Origin: Clostridium folliculivorans | GTDB taxonomy: Bacteria > Bacillota > Clostridia > Clostridiales > Clostridiaceae | Length of the DNA stretch: 64,000 nucleotides | Direction: 5' to 3' | Assembly: GCF_024341905.1 (NCBI RefSeq) | Contig: NZ_BQXY01000010.1 | Span: 62,001 to 126,000 of the forward strand | Part shown: positions 29,630-36,795 of the stretch, piece by piece | Numbering within the stretch: the first letter of the stretch is position 1 | Layout: each line of letters starts with the position of its first letter | Position numbers and translations under genes: made by a program | Notes under the pieces: generated by a model | What the model was told of the DNA's origin: nothing | What the model saw: only the letters and a program-made list of their open reading frames with translations | Databases searched by the model: none

Positions 29630-29994
29630 ATATATTTTATTTTGAAATCAATTACCTTGAAGAAATATAAAAGCTTTAGGAACATATATATATCATTTTA
29701 TCATCTCCGTTAGTTTTGGTAGTCTCAATCATAGATTATTTCTCTACGAATAGATGTTCTGAAACATCTGTTTTAACTCTCTTATCAGTATAATGGATAT
29801 TTTTTAATATCTTTATGAATCCAAAAGAAAACACGAAAATGAGGAAGATAATCACTTTATATTATATAATAATGAGATGGGTCTCCTATTTTTTAGTAAA
29901 GGGACTCTTGCTTAGCTCTTTATTTACTGAAGTATAGTTTGCTGCTTTGGGAGTCTTTAATGAAGTAATAGTTATAATGTATATGCAAGTAATT
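29630..29994 (-). pseudogene. Decayed copy of the secreted-protein gene at 33909-34352
   Basis: The plus strand here aligns along its length with 33940-34310: shared words include ATCTCCGTTAGTTTTGGT, AAATGAGGAAGATAATCACT and TTAGCTCTTTATTTACTGAAG, with many substitutions and small indels. Read on the minus strand the frame is broken repeatedly. Its 5' end is cut by the small palindromic element at 29995. A duplicate of the gene that has lost function. Confidence 0.8.
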
Positions 29995-30109
29995 AGTGTA
30001 GATTGTCAATTACTTTTGAGAGTTTATGTAAAAAAGCTCTTTCTTATGAAAGATTTCGTGATTTCAACTAACTCTGGAAAGAACTGGTTTGATATTGACA
30101 ATTAACACT
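29995..30109. repeat. MITE-like element with ISL3-like ends
   Basis: AGTGTAGATTGTCAAT (29995-30010) and ATTGACAATTAACACT (30094-30109) are near-perfect inverted ends around about 80 bp with no gene. The left end matches the outer 15 bases of the ISL3 element at 25448. It looks like a non-autonomous derivative mobilised by an ISL3 transposase, or a decayed IS end pair. Confidence 0.55.
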
Positions 30110-30167
30110 CATTTGTACTAAAAGTAATACAATTAAATAATAGCAATTTTGAAAAGAGGTATACGTC

Positions 30168-31208
30168 ATGAATAAATGCACTCCAAAGGAGCCAATAAAT
30201 AAGAAAAAACGAATTATTATAATATCTGTTATAGGCTTAATTATAATAGGATTAATTATTGGTATTCCGTACTACTATATTAATAACAAGCTTTCCAAAA
30301 TAAACATAACCTCTCTTCCTAAAGATGATAAAAAACTTGGAATTAATGAAAATGCATATAATGAAAAGAATAAGGATCTGCAGGATAATTACATCAACAT
30401 ATTACTATTAGGAACAGATGCCAGAGCAGCAAATCAAGATGCTCGTTCTGATTCAATGATGATAGCAACCATCGATAAGAAGCATAATGAAATAAAACTA
30501 TCTTCGCTTATGAGAGATATGATAGTTGATATGATTGGACATGGACAGATGGAAGGCTTAAATCAAGATAGGCTAAATCATACCTATGATTATGGTGGCG
30601 CAGAACTTACTTTAAAAACCATAAATGAAAACTTTAAGATGAATATGAAAAATTATATACAAGTTGATTTCTATGGACTTGAAAAGATAATCGATGAAAT
30701 AGGTGGAATTGAGATAAATGTGAAATCAGAAGAAATTTCATTGTTAAATAGCTCGGTTAAAGAAGTAGCTAAAATAGAAAAAGTTCAGCCTAGCTTAGTG
30801 AGTAAGCCAGGTTTACAATTATTAGATGGCAAACAAGCTGTTGCTTACTCTAGAATAAGGCATGTGGGTAATATGGATTTTGAAAGAACTGAAAGGCAGA
30901 GAACTGTTCTAACAAAGATCTTTCAAAAGATATCTAAGATGAATCTTTTAGAATTAAATAATATAATAGGGAAGGTTCTTCCAGAAGTAAATACAAGTTT
31001 AGATAAATCAAGCATAATAAGTTTGTCTAAGGATATCATTTTGAATAAGATGAATAAGGTTAATCAATTAAGAATACCTATAGATGGCCATAATAATACT
31101 GTATATGTTAGAAATACATATTTCATGGCATGGGATAAGAAGGAGAATCTAGAAGCCCTTCATAAATTTATATATGAGGAAGATTATGAAGAAGATTCTA
31201 TAAATTAA
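30168..31208 (+). CDS. LytR-CpsA-Psr (LCP) family ligase
   Basis: 346 residues; ATG 30168 with AAGAGG upstream. A cytoplasmic basic tail, one TM helix (about 13-35), then the LCP domain: NILLLGTDARAANQDARSDSMMIATID, SSLMRDM, LNHTYDYGGAELTLKTINENF, YIQVDFYGLEKIIDEIGGIEI, GKQAVAYSRIRHVG and ERTERQRTVLTKI, with the conserved Asp and Arg residues that hold the pyrophosphate. LCP enzymes move lipid-linked polymers (teichoic acid or capsule) to peptidoglycan outside the membrane. With a capsule operon upstream, capsule attachment is plausible. Confidence 0.92.
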   Translation: MNKCTPKEPINKKKRIIIISVIGLIIIGLIIGIPYYYINNKLSKINITSLPKDDKKLGINENAYNEKNKDLQDNYINILLLGTDARAANQDARSDSMMIATIDKKHNEIKLSSLMRDMIVDMIGHGQMEGLNQDRLNHTYDYGGAELTLKTINENFKMNMKNYIQVDFYGLEKIIDEIGGIEINVKSEEISLLNSSVKEVAKIEKVQPSLVSKPGLQLLDGKQAVAYSRIRHVGNMDFERTERQRTVLTKIFQKISKMNLLELNNIIGKVLPEVNTSLDKSSIISLSKDIILNKMNKVNQLRIPIDGHNNTVYVRNTYFMAWDKKENLEALHKFIYEEDYEEDSIN

Positions 31209-31239
31209 AGTTTAATGTTTAATCGGAGTAGGTTGTTAT

Positions 31240-31533
31240 ATAGTTAAAAAGACAAAAAATATATTAATGTTAGGTATATGCTCATTTATACATACTATTC
31301 TAGATCTCTCTTAGGTTTTTCCAAAGATATATCTTTACCCTTTCCTTGGACTTAGATTTCCCATGGATACAAGTTATAAATTTGTACCTAATTATGCTAA
31401 GATATATTTTTCTCACTTTAGGTACTTTATATTTGAAGTTATAGGAGTTATATTATTGTATAATTTCTTTAAACAATCTAAATCTTCTAATAGTGTGAAA
31501 TACTTTATGAAGAGTGGAAGATTTTTTAATTAA
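31240..31533 (+). pseudogene. Remnant of a YdjM/DUF457-like membrane metal-dependent hydrolase
   Basis: Short pieces in shifting frames read ILMLGICSFIHTILDLS, then PFLGLRFPMDTSYKF, then KIYFSHFRYFIFEVIGVILL and end at 31533. Order and spacing (H-x-x-LDL helix, PF-x-LRF-P, aromatic TM helix) resemble YdjM-type hydrolases. A 56-codon open piece from ATG 31363 has no ribosome site. Assigned with low confidence. Confidence 0.4.
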
Positions 31534-31543
31534 AATAAAACAG

Positions 31544-31592
31544 GGTGATGCAGATGAACTGATTTAGTTGATTTTGCATCACCTCATTTTAT
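31544..31592 (+). terminator. Rho-independent terminator
   Basis: GGTGATGCA (31544-31552) and TGCATCACC (31575-31583) form a perfect 9-bp stem followed by TCATTTTATTT. It separates the rightward LCP region from the leftward ydcF-like gene. Confidence 0.7.
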
Positions 31593-31663
31593 TTATCTCT
31601 ATGTTAGGTAGTGGCAAAGTTCCAATAAATCTTGCTAACATAAGCAAGGCAATAAATAAGTTT

Positions 31664-32425
31664 TTAAATTATTGTTTTAATCGAAAGTTGCAACATCCCA
31701 AGATACTCATGTAAAGCTATTACAGTAGTATCAAAACTACTAGCATTAGGTATAAAGGATCTAAGACCTATAGTTAATTTAGTATTAGTAAAATAATCAG
31801 CAGGATAAGGTAAAGTATTTTTAATATTGGCAATAGTGAAGTTCATAATTGAACGGTCCATATGGAAGGCTGAAGTTACTAATATAGGTTTTGAAAAATT
31901 ATTCTCTTTCATAATCTTTGATGTATATATTGCATTTTCTGTAGTGGTACGACTCTTATCTTCAGCTATAATATCTTTTTCGTTTATTCCAAGATCGATA
32001 AGCTGTCTTTTAGCAATTTCAGCTTCACTGCCACTTTCACCATAAACTGAGCCTCCAGATATGATTATTGGAAGTTTAGTCTTGTTATATAAACGTGAAG
32101 TGGTTAACAAACGGTTAGCTGAGCTTCCTGAAAGGCTTCCTATGCCGCTAATGTCTGGAGAACTAAGTGTAGCTCCACCTCCAAGCATCACAATTACATC
32201 TCCATTTAACTTTGAAGGTGGATTAAACTTATATTCTAAGGAATGAATTAAAAAGTTTGCAGTTAAAGGAATTGAAGTTATATAAATAAGAGCTGCAACT
32301 ATTAGTACTAACTTTGGTATTTTCTTTTCACGTCTATATTGTAGTGCTGCCCAAATTATAAGTAATAAAATAAAGCATCCAGGCGGCAATATAAGATTTG
32401 CTATTAATTTAAAAACGTATATCAT
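31664..32425 (-). CDS. YdcF/SanA-like DUF218 membrane protein
   Basis: 253 residues from ATG 32425 (AAAGGGG 6 nt before; GTG 32428 is too close). Two TM helices at the start, then the DUF218 domain: DVIVMLGGGATLSS, LPIIISGGSVYGESGSEAEIAKR, DKSRTTTENAIYTS and ILVTSAFHMDRSI. Proteins of this family (YdcF, ElyC, SanA) act in envelope and peptidoglycan maintenance; the reaction is unknown. Thirty-six bases of this gene (31861-31896) are found again at 34500. Confidence 0.88.
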   Translation of the reverse strand: MIYVFKLIANLILPPGCFILLLIIWAALQYRREKKIPKLVLIVAALIYITSIPLTANFLIHSLEYKFNPPSKLNGDVIVMLGGGATLSSPDISGIGSLSGSSANRLLTTSRLYNKTKLPIIISGGSVYGESGSEAEIAKRQLIDLGINEKDIIAEDKSRTTTENAIYTSKIMKENNFSKPILVTSAFHMDRSIMNFTIANIKNTLPYPADYFTNTKLTIGLRSFIPNASSFDTTVIALHEYLGMLQLSIKTII

Positions 32426-32528
32426 CACTGTTCCCCTTTGTATTTTGATAAGAATATTTTATTCTACGTAGAATCTAAAAAATCCTTTTAATAATAGTAA
32501 ATACATTTTTCATATCACCAAGAGGTGT

Positions 32529-33512
32529 CTAAACTTCCTTATATACCATCATCTTAGGTATATTACCTTCATTTAAATTCATGTCACATATAGTGGTAAA
32601 TCCATTCTTATTATAAAATCGAACTAAATATTCATATGAATTATTATTAGTAGTAGGAACAGTTCCTATTATTAATTTTATTGATTTCTTTAAGGAAAGG
32701 TCTTCATTAATTTTAATGGTTACTTTATTTATAATATCTTCTAAGTTTTTTAGGATAAAGGTTCCATGCCCTCTCCTTGGATTGAAGGATTGAAAATCCC
32801 ATAATTGAATGATAATGTCCTGATCTTTAATTTCTTTAGAGGTACTAATGCTATAATTAGTGATTTGTGGGTACATAAATGTATCATATTTAAGTTGAAG
32901 TAATGTGTGCTTATAGAAGGGATATTCGCCTTCTCCTGAAAAAATGAAGATTGGTTTTGGTGATGAATCCATATTCATAGTATTAAAGTTTTCAATGTTA
33001 CAATATAGAGCAATTAATGAATTGCATTTATCTCTATCAAACTTAAAATATACACAATTATCATTATGGATTTTAAACCCAGAATAGTTCGAACAGTAGT
33101 TTTGAACTTTTTTTATGATGGAGAGATCTTCATTATACAATTGTATTTTAGTATCAACTTGATTTGTTAATTTTTGAAGAAATGTTTTTTTAGATTCATA
33201 AGTGAGATTACAATTTTTATTAGCTAGTTTGCAATGAGTCTTATCAATTGTATGTTTAGAGGAGTATTTGGAGAGCATATGTTTTTCATAGGAGTTGTTC
33301 AAATAAAGTATATTAAGATATTCGCCTTTAAAATTGAGTACCTTCTCAATGCTATTATTTTCAATACATTTATTTAAAATGCTTTGAAGTTCATCCACAT
33401 GTTCTAAACCTAATTGTGCCATTCTTATATCATTATCTAATCTATCCATATCATAGAGATAGCACTTTCCGTTTTTACTTTTACTCCAGCAAACAATAGA
33501 TTTCAATTTCAT
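32529..33512 (-). CDS. Unknown protein with GNAT-like C-terminal half
   Basis: About 327 residues. The frame runs to GTG 33569, but codons upstream of ATG 33512 come from a palindromic repeat element, so the original start is ATG 33512 or TTG 33506 (GGGGGA sits just before). The N-terminal 180 residues contain several Cys and are not recognised. The last 130 carry features of a GNAT acetyltransferase: PRRGHGTFILKNLEDIINK, IIGTVPTT and LVRFYNKNGFTTICDMN (motifs A and B), but the usual Q/R-x-x-G-x-G/A is degenerate. The substrate is unknown. Confidence 0.6.
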   Translation of the reverse strand: MKLKSIVCWSKSKNGKCYLYDMDRLDNDIRMAQLGLEHVDELQSILNKCIENNSIEKVLNFKGEYLNILYLNNSYEKHMLSKYSSKHTIDKTHCKLANKNCNLTYESKKTFLQKLTNQVDTKIQLYNEDLSIIKKVQNYCSNYSGFKIHNDNCVYFKFDRDKCNSLIALYCNIENFNTMNMDSSPKPIFIFSGEGEYPFYKHTLLQLKYDTFMYPQITNYSISTSKEIKDQDIIIQLWDFQSFNPRRGHGTFILKNLEDIINKVTIKINEDLSLKKSIKLIIGTVPTTNNNSYEYLVRFYNKNGFTTICDMNLNEGNIPKMMVYKEV

Positions 33513-33527
33513 TCCCCCAATATTAAA

Positions 33528-33622
33528 GATGAAACACTTCGATCCGAAATCTATTTTTAAAACTTTCACGGGTTCTGGTGAGAGAATTTAAAAATATAAA
33601 CTCTATTACGAAGTGGTTCATC
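33528..33622. repeat. Palindromic repeat element, copy 1
   Basis: Ends GATGAAACACTTCG (33528-33541) and CGAAGTGGTTCATC (33609-33622) are inverted with one mismatch. Inside, TTTTTAAA pairs with TTTAAAAA and TTTCAC with GTGAGA, so the whole 95 bp folds as one long hairpin. A second copy is at 35881 and a half-site at 58571. The interval 33623-33908 holds nothing else recognisable. Confidence 0.7.
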
Positions 33623-33908
33623 TATAGTGTCAATTACTTGTAAGTATTTTTATGTGAATTATATGTATTTAGATGGATTATGGGTTATTTAATTAACAAG
33701 TTATGGGGCTATATCACTATATATAATTTTTTTACGGTTAATATGACATAAACTTGATGGTAAAATAGAAAAGATTTTTTTAAATAGCACGTTTTTAGAT
33801 TATCGCTAATATCATAGTGTAACATAGAGTATTATACATGAATACTCTAAGTTTATATTATATTTTTAAATAAGTAGTCATAATCAATTAGTGTGTTAGG
33901 TATTTCAT

Positions 33909-34352
33909 TTATCTATTTATAATAAGAGCTTCTAGGTGTATTTTATTTTGGAATCCTTTTCCTTGTAATATTACAAAGGTTTTGGGCACGTATATATAAA
34001 CCAGTTTGTAATCTCCGTTAGTTTTGGTGGCCTCAATCACAGACCATTTTTCTACACTTCCATGTTCGGATACATCTGTTTTCACTCCCTTATCAGCATA
34101 AGGAATATATTTATTAGCATCTTTAGGAACCCAAAAGAAAACGCGAAAATGAGGAAGATAATCACTTCCTATTACATAATCATAAGATGGATCTCCTCTT
34201 TTTTCAGTAAAGGTGCAAGTGGTTAGCTCTTTATTTACTGAAGCATAGTTTGCTGCTTTGGATGTCTTTGAGGAAGTGATAGTTAACAGGTATAAACAAG
34301 TAATTAGTATTAGAGTAATTACTAAAGTTTTCATACATTTATTAGACCGCAT
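33909..34352 (-). CDS. Small secreted protein of unknown family
   Basis: 147 residues; ATG 34352 with TGGAGGA 9 nt upstream. Signal peptide (residues about 6-33, MKTLVITLILITCLYLLTI then cut near SKAA) and a 110-residue mature domain rich in Tyr, Lys and Val (RVFFWVPKDANKYIPYADKG and YIYVPKTFVIL). No family recognised. A decayed second copy lies at 29630-29994, so the gene has been duplicated locally. It is read away from the secretion locus, which begins 420 bp away on the other strand. Confidence 0.75.
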   Translation of the reverse strand: MRSNKCMKTLVITLILITCLYLLTITSSKTSKAANYASVNKELTTCTFTEKRGDPSYDYVIGSDYLPHFRVFFWVPKDANKYIPYADKGVKTDVSEHGSVEKWSVIEATKTNGDYKLVYIYVPKTFVILQGKGFQNKIHLEALIINR

Positions 34353-34499
34353 TTAACTAAATCCTCCAATCCGAATACTTTATATTAAGTATTAGCTTAA
34401 GAGGTTATTAGTATACGAAGCTTTGTAAGCTGCAAAATATCAACTCTCTAATATGTTTTGAACTTTATTTGTTTCTGAGTTTAATAAATTAATAGATTA

Positions 34500-34535
34500 T
34501 ATGAAAGGCTGAAGTTACTAATATAGGTTTTGAAA
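34500..34535. repeat. Copied fragment of the ydcF-like gene
   Basis: Thirty-five of 36 bases are identical to 31861-31896, inside the DUF218 gene, in the same orientation. Flanks are unrelated. The rest of 34353-34708 shows no gene. Confidence 0.75.
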
Positions 34536-34708
34536 GTGGATAGATTTAAATATACCCTAGAGCAAGTGTAAAACTACAGAATCGACAATAATTGTGATTT
34601 ATTTAACGATTTGTGTTGGAAAATATTTTTAATGTAACCATAATAATTAATGATTAACGGTCATAAATAAGTATAAGTGGGAAGTATGTTTATTCATATA
34701 AGCAAACA

Positions 34709-34723
34709 GATACAAATTGTATC
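34709..34723 (+). promoter_or_regulatory. Perfect 15-bp palindrome upstream of the secretion locus
   Basis: GATACAAATTGTATC is a perfect dyad around its central A, 50 bp before the first secretion-locus start. A small GCGA-AAA-TCGC hairpin (34747-34757) directly precedes the GGAGG ribosome site. Candidate operator for the locus; no clear -35/-10 pair is seen. Confidence 0.4.
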
Positions 34724-34772
34724 AATAGTATTTCATTATTTTATTAGCGAAAATCGCGGAGGGTGAATTAGG

Positions 34773-35879
34773 GTGAAATTCAAAGCAAAGATTAAAAATA
34801 GTCAGCTTATAGTAAAAGTAAAAATTTCATCAGATGATGTCATTAGTGAGCGAGAAATAGATATTTTAGAAAAGAAAAATATCAGAGGTTTTCTTAAACC
34901 TAAACAGAGTAGAAGCAATCTTGTTGAGTACACCGGACCTGCTGGGGTTTCAATGAGTGACCATTTAAAAAATCCATTATCAAAATACGAATTCTTTTAC
35001 ATAATGGCACAAATCGTAGATGCTACAAAAAAGATTCAAAATAACAATCTTTTTTTAAATAATTTAATTCTTGATTTGAGATATGTGTATATTAACGAGA
35101 ACACTAAAGAAATACAATTTGTTTATGTACCGGTTATGTCAAATCATATTTGCTTGAATGTTATCGGTTTTATGGAATCAATCGCATATTCTGTAAAGTC
35201 AATAGCAAATCAGGACTTTGATTTTGTTGCAAAATATGTAAGTTTCATTAAATCTCTGGATGGTTTTGATATTCCTGCAATTGAGAGATATGTTTCAAGA
35301 GAAGATAAAGATGTGGCGAGACAAATTAAAAAACAAAACATTGGTCAAAGTGGATTTATCACAGATAAACCAAAGGATTACTATGAACACAGAGACCAAA
35401 AGAGTCATGGGGACTACCAAGATACAGGTCTTTTAGAGGAAGGTGAAGTAACCGGTCTTTTAGAGGAAGATGAAGTAACAGGTCTTTTAGATGAATATGA
35501 AGCAACAAGTCTACTAAATGATGAAGGAACCTCGCTGTTAGAAGAAAATGCTGTATCTTCTAATGTTGCATCTCACCAAGAAGTTCATTTCCCATCTTTA
35601 TTAAGAATTTCCACCAATGAAACAATCAGCATAAACAAACCAGTTTTTAGATTAGGAAAAGGACAAAGTTATGTTGACTATTTTATAACCAATAATAATG
35701 CAATAAGTAGAAGTCATGCAGATATTATCACAAGAGGGAATCGCTATTTTGTATTTGACCAAAATTCAACAAATCATACCTTTATTAATGATGAGTTACT
35801 ACCACCAAAAGTTGAAACTGAAATATTTGAAGGAAATATTCTTCGATTAGCAAATGAAGAATTTGTATTTCATATATAA
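34773..35879 (+). CDS. FHA-domain protein with DUF6382-like domain and Thr-x-x-Leu repeats
   Basis: 368 residues; GTG 34773 with GGAGGGTGA upstream. Residues 1-185 form a cytoplasmic domain with ILEKKNIRGFLKPK, YEFFYIMAQIVDATKKIQ and ILDLRYVYIN, shared with the protein at 46276; it fits DUF6382. Residues 218-262 hold a 9-residue repeat (TGLLEEGEV, TGLLEEDEV, TGLLDEYEA, TSLL, TSLL). The last 90 are an FHA domain: FRLGKGQSYVDYFI, ISRSHADII and NSTNHTFINDELL. FHA binds phosphothreonine, so the adjacent kinase may phosphorylate these repeats. First gene of the secretion block. Confidence 0.8.
   Translation: MKFKAKIKNSQLIVKVKISSDDVISEREIDILEKKNIRGFLKPKQSRSNLVEYTGPAGVSMSDHLKNPLSKYEFFYIMAQIVDATKKIQNNNLFLNNLILDLRYVYINENTKEIQFVYVPVMSNHICLNVIGFMESIAYSVKSIANQDFDFVAKYVSFIKSLDGFDIPAIERYVSREDKDVARQIKKQNIGQSGFITDKPKDYYEHRDQKSHGDYQDTGLLEEGEVTGLLEEDEVTGLLDEYEATSLLNDEGTSLLEENAVSSNVASHQEVHFPSLLRISTNETISINKPVFRLGKGQSYVDYFITNNNAISRSHADIITRGNRYFVFDQNSTNHTFINDELLPPKVETEIFEGNILRLANEEFVFHI
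35424..35556 (+). repeat. 27-bp tandem repeats encoding TGLL[ED]E motifs
   Basis: Three near-identical 27-bp units from 35424 encode T-G-L-L-E/D-E-x-E-V/A, followed by two more diverged TSLL units. Each is an acidic Thr-x-x-Leu site, matching the hydrophobic +3 preference of many FHA domains. A related set is in the gene at 38493 (TGLLDDN, TELLDDN, TGVLNEEGTAVL). Confidence 0.75.
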
Positions 35880-35880
35880 A

Positions 35881-35974
35881 GATGTACAACTTCGAACGCA
35901 ATCCATTTTTAAAACTCTTGCGGCTTTTTGAGAGAGAGTTTAAAAATATAAGTTTAATTATGAAGTGGTTCATC
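35881..35974. repeat. Palindromic repeat element, copy 2
   Basis: About 75% identical over its length to 33528-33622, with ends GATGTACAACTTCG and GAAGTGGTTCATC. ATTTTTAAAACTCT inside pairs with AGAGTTTAAAAAT, so the hairpin is kept despite base changes. It fills the 143-bp gap between the first two secretion genes and could act on their shared transcript. Confidence 0.7.
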
Positions 35975-36022
35975 CATACAGAATTTTATCTTGAACAAAT
36001 AAAAACATAAGGGAGTGAAACA

Positions 36023-36784
36023 ATGCAATTTGTAGCCACAGCAGATACTGATATAGGAATCAGTAAAGATACAAATCAAGATAGTGTGCTAATAAAACAT
36101 GCAGCTACATCAAGTGGCGAAATTCTGCTGGCCATTGTCTGTGATGGTATGGGCGGTTTGGCAAAAGGAGAATTAGCAAGTGCAACGGTTATTCGTTCAT
36201 TTTCAGAATGGTTTGACAGCGAGATGCCGAGTGAACTACGTTCTCTTGATATGAAAGTTATTGGTGGAAAATGGGAGCTAATGCTTAAGGAACTAAATGC
36301 AAAGATATTGGAATATGGGAAATCTGTTGGTATAAATTTGGGGACTACATTTACTGGTATCTTATTTGCAGACAACCAATATGTGATTTGTCATGTTGGA
36401 GATACTAGAGTTTATCATATAGGAAATGGTATTAGACAACTTACGGAGGATCATACATTAGTAGCACGAGAGATAAGCCGAGGAACAATGACTCTTGAGC
36501 AAGCTAAGACAGACAGGAGAAGAAATATGTTATTACAGTGTGTAGGTGCGTCTAGAGTTGTTACACCACAAATCATATATGGAAGAGCAGAAAAAGGTGT
36601 GTATATGATCTGCTCTGATGGATTCAGACACGAAATAACAGAAAAAGAAATCTTTGAATCGCTGAAGTCTGTAAATCTTATTAACAAGCAGGCGATGCAC
36701 GATAATGCAAGATACTTAATAGATTTAAATAAGTCAAGACAAGAACGAGATAATATATCTGTTGTTCTAGTTAAAACGGAATGA
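36023..36784 (+). CDS. PP2C-family Ser/Thr protein phosphatase
   Basis: 253 residues, ATG 36023 after AAGGGAG. Metal-binding motifs are in place: ATADTDIGISKDTNQDS, AIVCDGMGGLAKGELAS, HVGDTRVYHI, LTEDHT, ICSDGFRHEIT and RDNISVVLVKTE. A soluble cytoplasmic enzyme expected to reverse the kinase encoded 11 bp downstream. The pair is like PrpC/PrkC and the T6SS pair PppA/PpkA. Confidence 0.93.
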   Translation: MQFVATADTDIGISKDTNQDSVLIKHAATSSGEILLAIVCDGMGGLAKGELASATVIRSFSEWFDSEMPSELRSLDMKVIGGKWELMLKELNAKILEYGKSVGINLGTTFTGILFADNQYVICHVGDTRVYHIGNGIRQLTEDHTLVAREISRGTMTLEQAKTDRRRNMLLQCVGASRVVTPQIIYGRAEKGVYMICSDGFRHEITEKEIFESLKSVNLINKQAMHDNARYLIDLNKSRQERDNISVVLVKTE

Positions 36785-36795
36785 GGTGAGAAAGA

